Part shown: positions 45,707 through 57,439 of the stretch, piece by piece | Numbering within the stretch: the stretch's first letter is position 1 | Layout: each line of letters opens with the position of its first letter | NCBI GenBank assembly: GCA_006503535.1 | Contig: QYRS01000013.1 | Location: 1,426,001-1,490,000, forward strand | From: Arthrinium phaeospermum | Lineage: Eukaryota; Ascomycota; Sordariomycetes; Amphisphaeriales; Apiosporaceae | Length of the DNA: 64,000 bases | Direction of reading: 5' to 3' | Notes under the pieces: generated by a model | The model's input: only the letters and a program-made list of their open reading frames with translations | Databases searched by the model: none | What the model was told of the DNA's origin: nothing | Translations under genes and position numbers: made by a program

Positions 45707-48700
45707 ATGTCCGCCTTCACTGATGCGGCGCTGTCGAGCTTGACGGCCAAGATCGACAAGAAGCTTTCCGAGCAGAAATCTGGGAACAACCCCAAGCCCG
45801 CAGACAACTCAAAGCCAGCGGGCAAGCCTAAGCCAGCGGGCAAGCCGAAACCGACAGACAAGCCCAAGTCGACAGACAAGCCCAAGTCGACAGACAAGCC
45901 CAAGTCGACAGACAAGCCTAAGCCGGCGGCGGATAAGCCCAAGCCGTCTCAGCCTGCGCAGCCACAAGGCAATCTGAAGAGAAAACGACCAAAAGACAAG
46001 TCGGAACAGGCGAGCAACAAGAAAGACAGAAAAGCTCACTCGTCAAAGCCGTCTGGAAAGCCAAACAAACCGAGCAAGAATGAGCAAAATGGCAAGCCAC
46101 CAACCCCGAAGAAGGGGCAAGGTCCCAATGCTCTCCTCGACGAAATCATGGCGTTAGGAGGAGACGAGAACGACCTGGATCTTGTCGGAGATGTTGACTC
46201 CGAAGACGAGACCTACGGCGACCAGAAGGCCGGAGACAAGGCCCTCCAAGCCGAGTTAGCTAAGTTCGCTTCGGGGCTTGGGTTCGAGAAGGTGCAGCCC
46301 GAGGAGGCTGCCGAGGAAGAAGAGGAAGAGGAGGAAGAAGAGGAGGAAGCCTCCCAAGAAGATGACGAATGGGAAGAAGAGGAACAAGAAGAAGAGGCAG
46401 AGGAGGAGGAGAAGCCCAAGAGCAAAGACGAGCTGGCACTGAAGGCGAAGCGGAAGACGGTCAGTAAGCCTCCCCGTACGTAATTGTAACCACAAGGACT
46501 TCTCTCTGACATTATACTCTTGACAGGTCTTCGAAGCTAGAGCCGATTGGCATGCTACAGAGCTGAGGGAATTGCCCGAGCCCAAATCTGACGATGTCGC
46601 CCCTTTCCTTTCCGCCCTCAACAGTCTCAAGACTTACGCAGCTTCACTTCTGGAGGAAGACATCGCCGCCTACAGCAAGACACTGTCCGCGTCTTCCTCG
46701 CATAAATTCATGTCTACTATTATGTCCTCCGGTACCATTTCCGATAAGACATCGGCGTTGACTTTGGCCATCCAAGAATCCCCTGTTCACAGCACCAAGC
46801 TCCTGGAGAATCTGATGGGTCTTGCCGCTAAGCGCAGCCGTGGGCAAGCTCTGGCAGCAGCGGCAGCCCTTGTTGATTTACTCGGCCCTGGCAATATCCT
46901 GCCACCCAACCGTCGCTTGCGCCCATTCACGACTCAAACTGGCCTCATCGGGACCCTGCAAAGGTTCAATACGAAAACCTGGTCTTCGAATCAACCGTTG
47001 CCTGGAAAGATCAATAAGGAGCATCTGATCTACTGGGCGTTCGAGGATTGGCTCAAGGACGCTTACTTCAAGATCATCCAGACCCTTGAAACCTGGTGCG
47101 ACGATGAGGTCGAATACTCACGTGTCAGATCAATTGACATGGTGTACGCCCTGTTGAAAGAAAAGCCGGAGCAAGAGGCCAATCTGCTCAGGTTGTTAGT
47201 CAACAAGCTCGGAGATCGGGAGAGGAAGATTGCTTCCAGAGCGTCGTATCTGCTCTTGCAGTTGGTCAACCTCCATCCCGGCATGAAGGCTGTGGTGATT
47301 CATTCCGTGGAGCAAGAGATCATCTTCAAGCCCGGCCAAAGCGTTCGTGCCAAGTACTATGCAGTCAACACCCTGAACCAGACTATTCTTAGCAGCAAAG
47401 AACCTCAAATCGCGGACTCGCTGCTAAAGATCTACTTTGGCATGTTCGTTTCTCTACTCAAGACTGGGGCGCTCGCCGAGGTCGACTTCTCGGCCACGTC
47501 GAAAGTGGAGAAGAAGAAGAAGAAGCAGCGACGGTCTTCCGCCCCCCCTAAGGAATCCGAGAAAGATGAGAACGTTGGCCAGGGTGAGCGAGAGGCTGCG
47601 GAGAAGCTCGTCTCCGCCATCTTGACCGGTATTAACCGCGCAGTGCCCTTCTCGGAAACAGACTCTTCTACGTAAGTTTGGTCCCCATCTGATATCATTC
47701 AACTTTTCTAACGAACCAAACTACAGCCTTGAATCGCATCTGGACACATTGTTCAGAATCACCCACTCATCCAACTTCAACACGAGCATACAAGCTTTGA
47801 TGTTGATCCAACAGCTTGTTGCTACTAAGCATCTTGCCACCGAGAGATTCTACCGAACTCTATATGAATCGCTCCTGGATCACCGCCTCGCGACGTCTTC
47901 GAAGCAGGCACTCTATCTTAACCTGCTGTACCGCAGTCTTAAGGCAGACGTGGATGTGCGCCGAGTAAAGGCCTTCGTCAAGAGAATGCTTCAGATTTTA
48001 CATCTGCAGCAACCCTCCTTCGTCTGTGGTATTCTGTATCTAACCATGGAGCTCTACGGAGTCTTCCCTGGCCTCAAGACTCTGCTTGTCGACCCAGAGG
48101 AGCACGATGACGTCCCCGATGTCTCTCCAGAGGAAGACGCAGTGACCGATGGGTTGAACTCCGCGCTTCCCAAGGATTCGTATGACGGGCGTAAACGGAA
48201 CCCGGAGTACAGCAATGCTCACCTCAGCTGTCTCTGGGAACTGATTCCCTTCCTGAACCATTACCATCCTTCAGTTGATGTTTATGCCAAGAGTCTCCTG
48301 AATGGCTTGAAGCCGGCGCAGAAGCCTGATTTAGCCAACCACACGCTTATCCATTTCCTCGACAAGTTCGTGTACCGTAACGCGAAGGCTTCAGATGGCA
48401 TGAAGGGCAATTCGCTCATGCAGCCTGTGGCCGCCACTGGACAGGGTCACATCCTGCTCTCGGGCAAGCCATCCAACAAGGCCACGTCATTGAACTCGGC
48501 AAACTTCTGGAACAAGAAGGCTGGCGATGTTGCGGTCGAAGATGTGTTCTTCCACGAATACTTCAACCAGATCGGCAAGCCAGCTCAAGCCGAGCGTGCC
48601 AAGAAGGCCAAGGTGAGCGCTGAGGATGGCGCCGAGGCCGATGAGTCTGGTGATGAAGAGGAGATCTGGAACGCGCTTACAGCGTCGCGACCTGATGTAG

Positions 48701-49041
48701 AGGGCGATGATGACGAGAGTGATATGGGATCTGATTTCGCGGACTTGATGAGTCTCGATGGCTCTGATGAGGAAGCTGGTGGCGATGCGGAGGACGAGGA
48801 TGTGGACGGAATGTCTGAAGGTAGCGCGCCGGACTTCTCGGATGTGTCGTCACTTGGTTTCAGTGACGAGGACGACGATGAGGAAGAAGGCGGCGCAGCC
48901 GTCGCAGACGACAAGGACGATGAGAAGAAACCCCTGTCTGAGCGCACAAAGAGGAAGAAGATGCTCAGAAGCCTCCCAACATTTGCAACTGCCGACGACT
49001 ATGCGGCAATGCTGGCTGAGGAAGATGAAGGGCAATATTAG
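45707..49041 (+). CDS. MAK21: Ribosome biogenesis protein Noc1/Mak21 (CBF/Mak21 domain)
   Basis: Nucleolar factor that, with Noc2, helps assemble and export 60S pre-ribosomes. Exons 45707-46459, 46527-47671 and 47727-49041 give 1070 residues, in the family's range. The N-terminus is Lys/Pro-rich, with a tandem DKPKST repeat (about 45-72), basic patches and a Glu-rich run (about 205-245). A helical HEAT-like region follows (FEARADWHATELRELP, HLIYWAFEDWLKDAYFK, DRERKIASRASYLLLQL). The CBF/Mak21 domain begins at about 640, with the third exon (LIQQLVATKHLATERFYRTLYESLLD, KQALYLNLLYRSLK). It continues to FFHEYFNQIGKP, followed by an acidic tail ending in a basic SERTKRKKMLRSLPTFATADDYA motif. All splice sites are consensus and the gene is complete. 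Confidence 0.95.
45846..45918 (+). repeat. 18-bp coding minisatellite in MAK21
   Basis: About four tandem copies of an 18-bp unit (GACAAGCCCAAGTCGACA). They encode the hexapeptide DKPKST in the disordered N-terminus. The central copies are identical at DNA level, suggesting recent expansion. Confidence 0.88.
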
Positions 49042-50476
49042 TCGACGTGTGGTGTACCCGATACGTAGCCTATGTACCTACTCAAGGATTAATTTTTGTC
49101 GTTGTACGTGACTGATACAGGTAAAAGGAGGAAGCGCCGGGCGGATTGCTTCTCCAACAATAGACAAAATACCTAATCTAGAAAACACATGGCAAACTGA
49201 TTGTTGTTTATCCGTACATGCCATGCCACAATTGATACCGACTTACAGTTTAATACCAATATCCAGACTGAAAGGTGTGGATCTCGTGAGAACTACTTAG
49301 GTATACTGAGAGAGTTAATTCACCTTATCATGGGGATCCTGTCCGTTCATGTTTCGTTAATGTTATTGAATAGACAATGGGTAGCTGAAGTTCGGCTATT
49401 CCTCTTGATGTCTATATTTCGGAGTCGAGATCAGGGGGTGCTTCGAGATGGCATTTATTAGCAACATATGGAGAGCTGAACGCCTCCTGTCGTATGCAGC
49501 ATGTAGGTACCTGCATTGACCCAATCTATCAATCCAGTTAGTGCACCTGAAATAAACAGCCGGGGGGCATGAGGCCTGATATATGAGGCCTATCACGCTA
49601 AGGCATGCTTGCCAATTCAATTGCAGCCTGGCGGTTGATGGAACCTTCCTCCCTCCACGCAAAGAAGAATTGGAAAACCAGGGGAGCTACGACTCTCCTA
49701 TGCAACGCAAGCCAAGGACCTGTCATTGGCCCGAGCGCCGCCAAATCACTGCAATACGATACGTAGGTACTTTAAAGGACCCATGCGCTGCTGGGTGCGC
49801 CCCACAGAAACTCATCCCAGCATCCAATTGGGCTCGACTTGAGAGTTGCTCTGCTCAATGCTCCTGCTGCTGGCGACGCTACTGCCCGGCTGCTGCTGCT
49901 AGGTACTGCTGCTGCTGCTGCTTGATTGATGGAGAGGTCCTTGCGAACAGGTAAGCGTAATGCCTCTCCTAAACTGAGCGAACATCTAGGAAAAAGGATC
50001 GCACCCTTCGTTTGCCTATTATTCCCACATCAACACAATCTCCTTCTATCTTCTCTCCCCCTTCCCTCTTCTCCCCCCACCAACACACAAATACCACTCT
50101 ATCTTCGCCCTTTCATCAGGCATTGTACAGTACTCTCATCGCGATTGCCGGGCCTCGCATCTCAGTGGTTATTTTCCCTGAGGTTCTAGAGCGCGTGCTT
50201 CTCTCACGGTCTTTCTTTGCCTTGACTTGCACCTGATGTAGACTTGGATCTACACTTCCGCACACTACATAATCACCACGGTCCCTGGAGGTTCTCTTTA
50301 CCTTTTTCCCGCGCCTAATCCGATCTCTTCTTCCCCAGTGGAACGCGATCCCTACAACCTCGAAAACACGACCGAGAAGCTGCACCGAGCTTGCCAACTC
50401 GCCAAGCTGTCCTCAGATCCCCCTGCGATCGGCCCAATTCGACCAAACATAACAGCTTTCCATGTGAACAGCAACC
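49042..50476. other. Intergenic region and pyrimidine-rich leader of clathrin heavy chain
   Basis: 1.4 kb. An 11-base match to the recurrent ATGTAGGTAC motif lies at 49500-49510. CTG-rich simple sequence occurs near 49860-49925. From about 50030 the plus strand is pyrimidine-rich, probably promoter and leader of the clathrin gene. No gene is seen. Confidence 0.5.
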
Positions 50477-53400
50477 ATGGCGCCCCTTCCCATTAAGTTC
50501 ACAGAGCTGTTGATGCTCAACACAGTCGGTGTCGACACGACCAGCATAAGCTTCAACTCTTGCGTACGTGGCCCATTTATCTTTGCGTAGCCGCCCTATG
50601 TGTTCGTCTCGGGCCGTACATCGTTTTGCTGACACTGCCCGACCACAGACATTAGAGTCCGACTACTTTATCTGCATACGAGAGAAGAAGAGCGAGGCAG
50701 CACAACCAGAAGTCGTCATTGTCGATCTCAAGCAGGGCAACAATGTCACCCGGCGCCCCATCAAGGCCGACAGTGCCATCATGCACTGGACCAAGCAGAT
50801 CATCGCCTTGCGTGCGCAGTCCAGAACGTTGCAAATCTTCGACCTGGAGAAGAAGCAAAAGTTGAAGTCGGCTACCATGAACGAAGACGTCGTCTTCTGG
50901 AAATGGATCAGCGAGTCGACGCTCGGCTTGGTAACAGACACGGCCGTCTTCCACTGGGATATCTACGATGCTACCCAAGCAGCGCCTGTCGAGGTCTTCA
51001 AGCGGAATGCCAACATGAATGTATGCGCGCCACATTCGCCAATCAATTGCCGTGAACCATGTACTGACCAAACTTACTAGGGCTGCCAAATCATCAACTA
51101 CCGAATTAATAGCGACGGGAAGTGGATGGCAGTTGTCGGTATCTCCCAGCAACAAGGCCGCGTCGTTGGTAGCCTCCAGCTTTACTCCAAGGATCGAGGC
51201 ATCAGCCAGGCCATTGAGGGTCATGCCGCCAGCTTCGGCACGGTTCGACTCGAGGGTGCACCCGCTGATACCAAGGTGTTCACTTTCGCTGTCAGGACTG
51301 CCACAGGCGCCAAGCTGCACATCGTCGAGATCGACAAGCCCGACGCAAACCCTGCTTTCCAGAAGAAGGCCGTCGACATCTACTTTCCCCCCGAAGCAAC
51401 AAACGATTTCCCGGTTGCCATGCAAGTCTCTCAGAAGTATGGCGTTATCTACATGGTCACCAAGTATGGTTTCATCCACCTGTATGATCTTGAGACGGGC
51501 GCTACCATCTTCATGAACCGTATCTCGAGCGAGACCATCTTCACCACCTGCTCCGATTCCGAATCGGCCGGTATTGTTGGCATTAACCGAAAGGGCCAGG
51601 TTCTGGCAGTTGCTGTTGATGAAAACAACATGGTCCAGTACCTTTTGCAAAATCCCGCTAATACTGAGATGGCAATCAAGATGGCCTCTAGGGCTGGTCT
51701 TCCTGGCGCTGATCAGCTCTATGGCCAGCAGTTCGACTCGCTCTTCCAGCGAGGCGATTACGCGGGTGCCGCCAAGGTTGCTGCGAACTCGCCGCGAGGC
51801 TTCCTCCGCACGCCCGACACGATCAACCGGTTCAAGAACCTCCCCCAGGAGCCGGGAAAGATGTCGTATATTCTCCAGTACTTCGGAATGCTTCTCGACA
51901 AGACGACCCCCCTGAACGAGTTCGAGACATTGGAGCTCGCTGTTCCCGTACTTCAGCAGGGCCGCAAGCATCTCTTGGAGAAGTGGCTCAAGGAGGGCAA
52001 GCTGGATTTCTCGGAGAAGCTTGGTGATCTGATTAGACCTCATGATGTCAACATGGCTCTGGCGGTGTACCTGAAGGGCAACGCCCCCCACAAGGTCGTC
52101 GCCGCGTTCGCTGAGACTGGCCAATTCGAGAAGATCCTGCCCTATGTCAGCCAGACCGGATACCAGCCTGACTGGATCAGCCTGCTCAACCACATTGTCC
52201 GCGTCAACTCTGAGAAGGGCGCCGAGTTTGCCAGCTCTCTAGTCAACAACGAGGGCGGTTCCCTCGTTGACATCGAGCGCGTTGTCGATGTCTTCCAATC
52301 CCAGAACATGATCCAGCAGGCAACCGCCTTCTTGCTCGATGTCCTCAAGGATAACAGAGCTGACCAGGGACACCTCCAGACGAGATTACTGGAGATGAAT
52401 CTGACCCAGGCCCCTCAGGTCGCAGACGCTATTCTGAGCAACCAGATGTTCACTCAGTTCGACAAGTCGAGAATTGCCACACTCTGCGAACAACAAGGGC
52501 TTTATCAAAAGGCGCTGGAGCTCTACGAGGACCCGGCTGCCGTGAAGCGCGTCATTGTCAACATTGCTGGCACGCCAAACTTCAACATTGATTGGTTGGT
52601 CAACTTTTTCGGCCAGATGTCCGTTGAGCAGTCCCTCGATTGCCTCGATGCCATGATGAAGACGAACATCCGCCAGAATCTCCAGTCTGTGGTCCAGATT
52701 GCAACCAAGTACTCGGACCTTCTGGGTCCTAGCCACTTGATCGATCTTTTCGAGAAATACAAGACCTTCGAGGGCTTGTTCTACTATCTCGGCAGCGTTG
52801 TTAACATGTCGGAAGATCCTGATGTTCACTTCAAGTACATCGAGGCTGCTACTAAGATGGGTCAATCTGGCGAGGTTGAGAGAATCTGCCGCGACAGCCA
52901 GCACTACAACCCTGAGAAGGTCAAGAACTTCCTGAAGGAGGCACGCCTGCCCGAACAACTCCCATTGATCATCGTGTGCGACCGCTTCGACTTTGTCCAT
53001 GACTTGGTGCTCTATCTGTACCAGAACCAGCAGTTCCAGTCCATCGAGACATATGTCCAGCGTGTCAACCCTAGCAGGACGCCCCAGGTCATTGGCGGTC
53101 TTCTGGACGTGGATTGCGACGAGTCCGTCATCAAGGGACTTCTGAGCTCTGTCGACCCGACCGTCATCCCTATCGATGTGCTGGTGTCCGAGGTCGAAAG
53201 CCGCAACAGACTCAAGCTGCTGCTTCCGTTCCTCGAGGCCACACTGGCTGCTGGCAACCAACAACAGGCTGTCTTCAACGCTCTTGCAAAGATTTACATC
53301 GACTCCAACAACAACCCCGAGAAGTTCTTGAAGGAGAACGACCAGTATGACACGCTCAGCGTGGGCAAGTACTGCGAGAAGCGTGACCCCAACTTGGCGT

Positions 53401-55729
53401 ACATCGCCTACCAGAAGGGCCAGAACGATCTGGAGCTGGTCAACATTACCAACGAGAACTCGATGTACCGAGCCCAGGCACGATATCTGCTGGAGCGAAG
53501 CGATCGCGAACTGTGGATGTTTGTGCTCAGTGAGAACAACATTCACCGCCGTTCAGTGATCGACCAGGTAGTGGCTACCGCTGTGCCTGAGTGCACCGAT
53601 CCCGCCAAGGTCTCGGAAGCTGTCGCTTCTTTCTTGGCTGCCGATCTTCCCTCTGAGCTCATTGAGCTTCTGGAGAAGATTATGCTTGAGCCTTCACCCT
53701 TCAACGACAACCCGAGTCTGCAAAACCTGCTCATCCTGACTGCTGCTCGTGCTGACAAGGGCCGAGTCGCTGATTACATCCAGCGTCTCGATGCCTACGA
53801 TCCCGAGGAGTGTGCCCAGCTCTGCATCAACGTTGGCCTTCATGAGGAGGCGTTTGAGATTTACAAGAAGGCCGGCAACCCGACCCTTGCTGTTGCCGTC
53901 CTCGTTGAGCACGTTGTTAGCATCGACCGTGCCAGTGCTTTCGCCGAAGACGTTGACCTGCCCGAAGTGTGGAGCAAGGTCGGTAAGGCGCAGTTGGATG
54001 GCCTGCGGGTCACTGATGCCATCGAGTCGTACATCAAGGCCGGTGATCCTCGCAACTATGAAGAGGTCATCGAGGTTGGAACCCATGCTGGCAAAGATGA
54101 GGACTTGGTCAAGTTCTTGCGCATGGCCCGCAAGACGATGAGAGAGCCTGCCATCGATACTGCGTTGGCCTTCTGCTTTGCCCGGCTTGAGCAGCTCGGC
54201 GAGCTCGAGGACTTCCTTCGAGGCACTAACGTTGCCAACATCGAAGAATCTGGTGACAAGGCATCGAACGAGGGCTTCCACCAAGCAGCCAAGATCTTCT
54301 ACACCAGCATCTCTAACTGGGCTAAACTTGCCACTACCCTCGTCCACCTTGAGGATTACCAGGCTGCTGTAGAATGCGCACGCAAGGCCAACAACATCCG
54401 AGTGTGGCGTGAGGTACACGGTGCCTGCGTCAACAAGAAGGAATTCCGCCTGGCAAAGATCTGTGGTCTCAACCTGATTGTGGACGCCGAGCAACTGCAA
54501 ACCCTCGTCAAGCAGTACGAGCACGAAGGCTACTTTGATGAGCTCATCGACCTGCTCGAGCAAGGCCTTGGCCTGGAGCGCGCTCACATGGGCATGTTCA
54601 CCGAACTTGGCATTGCCCTCTCCCGTTATCACCCCGAGAGGCTCATGGAGCACATCAAGCTCTTCTGGAGCCGAATGAACCTGCCCAAGCTGATCCGTGC
54701 CTGCGAGGAAGCCAACTTGTGGCCGGAGTTGGTCTTCTGCTACTACCACTACGACGAATTCGACAATGCCGCTTTGGCCGTCATGGAGCGCGCCGAGAAC
54801 TCTTGGGAGCACCAGCAATTCAAGGATATCGTCGTCAAGGTTGCCAACCTGGAGATCTATTACCGGGCGATCAACTTTTACCTGGAGCAGCACCCGTCGC
54901 TCATCACCGATCTCCTCCAGGCCTTGACTCCCCGTATTGATGTAAACAGAGTTGTCAAGATGTTCCAAAAATCCGACAACCTGCCGTTGATCAAGCCCTT
55001 CCTCCTGAATGTGCAGACGCAAAACAAGCGCACAGTCAACGATGCTATCAACGACCTGCTGATCGAGGAGGAGGACTACAAGACCCTGAGAGACTCGGTT
55101 GAGAACTACGACAACTACGACGCCACAGATCTGGCTGGACGCCTGGAGAAGCACGACCTCGTCTTCTTCCGTCAAATTGCCGCTAACATCTACCGCAAGA
55201 CGAAGAGATGGGAGAAATCGATTGCTCTCTCGAAGCAAGACAAGCTTTTCAAGGATGCCATCGAGACGGCTGCCATTTCTGGCAAGTCTGAGGTGGTCGA
55301 GGAGCTCCTCCGCTACGTAAGTCACCTTTGACTTTTCTTCCCTGGATTCTGCTAACATGATTACAGTTCGTCGACATTGGCAGCAAGGAGTGCTATGTGG
55401 GCATGCTTTACGCGTGCTATGACCTCATTCGCCCCGATCTTGTGTTGGAGCTGTCGTGGCGTCATGGTCTCACCGACTTCGCCATGCCCTACATGATCAA
55501 CATGCTCTGCCAACAGACCAAGGAGCTCGCCACCCTGAGGGCGGACAACGAGGCCCGCAAGGCCAAGGACCAGGCACAGGAGAAGGACGAGAGTGAAGCC
55601 CCGATCCTTGGAGGCGGCCGTCTCATGATTACGGCCGGCCCTGGTGGCGCTGCCGGTGGCCGCGGATCTCCTGCCATGTTCGGACAGACCAACGGATTCG
55701 CGCCTCAGCCCACGGGCTTCGGGTTTTAG
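50477..55729 (+). CDS. CHC1: Clathrin heavy chain
   Basis: Forms the triskelion of clathrin coats for endocytosis and Golgi-endosome traffic. Four exons (50477-50563, 50649-51020, 51081-55316, 55367-55729) give 1685 residues, the expected length. It starts MAPLPIKFTELLML, followed by the seven-bladed N-terminal propeller (about 1-330), which binds adaptor clathrin-box motifs. The linker and long alpha-helical clathrin repeats then run to about 1600. The C-terminal exon holds the trimerisation region (YACYDLIRPDLVLELSWRHGL) and a Gly/Ala-rich tail ending PTGFGF. Introns are 49-85 bp with GTACGT, GTATGC and GTAAGT donors. The reading frame is clean across 5 kb, which argues that the frameshifts in other genes are local. 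Long antisense frames inside it are shadows of its codon bias. Confidence 0.98.
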
Positions 55730-56640
55730 TTAGCACCGGTGCCTTTAGTACCAGTGGTAGGCGTGCCGACGCAAGTACACTTAATTCCCCTGTACCCTCG
55801 AGCCAACCCATCACCGCCACCACCGTATATGGACCCGACACGTCTCGGGGGGCTTCAGCATGGACAGGCACCACCATACTATAATCCAGGATGGAAGAGT
55901 ACGCAGTAAAGAAAAGTGCTTTCTTGAGACATTGGGGTTATATGCCAGAGAGTGGATAGAACACGCCCAGGGGAGGGGAAGACGTTGTTCAGAACTACCA
56001 TCAGGCATGGGAGCGTTTGGGAAACATTTTCAGGCCCCTGTTACTCCAAAGTGTGTGACATGTTTTATGGTTTTGAGGCACGACCTGCACTTGAGCAACA
56101 GGACTGTATGATAGTAAAATATGGAGTCATCTATTTTTTCGTACGAACTATTTCTTGGCCTTGCTTGCGCCGTGAAGGAAATCAGACTGATCCTAGATAC
56201 ATGTAATGTACCTATATACATTAGGTATGGTATACGTACGAAGTGGTAGTTTCGCCCATTCCGTAAGTCATATTGATATATATTCCACCTTGAGCAATTG
56301 GTGCCGGGTTGGTCATACACTGCCTATGTACATACATTGATATGCAATTTACCATGACGTAGGATGAGAAAGCTGATAAGAAGATATACTAAATCCGGGG
56401 GAGAGAATCGATGGATTACGACACGTGACTGTTTTTGAAGTCGGGCCCCCAAAATTCTGCAGTCTGAGGGAAGCGCAAAGCCAAGACTGGCCAGCCAGGA
56501 TCGGAGCAAACGGCGCCATTAGTTGGGGAAATTCAATTGAAAGATCGTGCAGCAACTTTTCAGTTCACTTCCCGCGCCTACGACCTCGACTTCGACCCGA
56601 CCTCATACCACCCCCCAACACCCGGCATCACCAATTCACA
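55730..56640. other. Intergenic region between clathrin and MPC1
   Basis: About 900 bp containing the clathrin 3' UTR and the MPC1 promoter, with a CACGTG box at 56422-56427. Nothing else is recognisable. Confidence 0.5.
56422..56427. promoter_or_regulatory. CACGTG box upstream of MPC1
   Basis: E-box/CDEI-type hexamer in ACACGTGACT, about 215 bp before the MPC1 start codon. A similar box precedes the mitochondrial DUF1640 gene. Function is inferred only from position. Confidence 0.3.
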
Positions 56641-57439
56641 ATGGCCGCCTTCTTCAAAGCCGTCAATGCCAAGATCCGGTCCAACCCGACCGTGAGCTAC
56701 TTCTGCTCGACCCGTACGTGACCATCCATTTGCCTATATCTTTGTTATCCGGTCTTCGCTACGTCTAAGTCCGACGGTGACGACAAAACACGGGAGAGAC
56801 GGGGCGGCCCTGCAACACCATTCAATATGCATTGGTGTCCTGGGCATGCATGCAATATGTTTGGTGATGCTAGCTGGGCGGTCCCAAGCTGTCGTCTTGC
56901 GGAAACGCCCCAGCATCGCAGGCCGGAACCGGAGCGTTGGATTGTGGCCTCGTCGTGTGTTTTGATATGAGAATTACTGCCTGCGAGCAACCTACGTATA
57001 TTTTGTACGGGTTATTGACTATTGTGTGCAACAGATTTCTGGGGTCCGGTGTCTAACTTCGGTATTCCCGTGGCCGCCGTCATGGACACGCAGAAGTCCC
57101 CCGACCTGTAAGCACCACCTGAGCTGACGAGAGACACATAGAGATAGAGCTCTTCCCAGCTAACATGCCACTTCCAGGATCTCGGGCCAAATGACCGCCG
57201 CTCTCTGCATCTACTCGGCGACCTTCATGCGCTACTCCCTCGCCGTCTCGCCCAAGAACTACCTCCTCTTCGCGTGCCACTTCATCAACGAGGGCTCCCA
57301 GCTCACCCAAGGATACCGCTACCTCTCATGGCACAACTGGGGCGGCAAGGAGAAGGCCCAAGCCCAGGGCGCCGTGGAGGAGGCCAAGGCCAAGGTTGCT
57401 GCCGTTGGCGACAAGGTCAAGGATGCCGTCTCCAAATAG
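56641..57439 (+). CDS. MPC1: Mitochondrial pyruvate carrier subunit 1
   Basis: With MPC2 it forms the inner-membrane carrier that imports pyruvate into mitochondria. Three exons (56641-56713, 57035-57107, 57178-57439) encode 135 residues. Family signatures are clear: [18 protein letters not shown] across the first splice, [16 protein letters not shown], the segment FMRYSLAV, and [22 protein letters not shown] Lys/Ala-rich tail follows ([14 protein letters not shown]), longer than in the minimal animal protein. The first intron is 321 bp, far longer than most here; the second is 70 bp. The start ATG lies in an ACAATGGCC context. The gene is complete; its partner MPC2 is not in the window. Confidence 0.96.

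Noticed and set aside
50652..55358. Several antisense frames of 380-550 codons within clathrin heavy chain
   Set aside because: Created by the strong third-position bias of the sense gene. They have no start context or independent homology.
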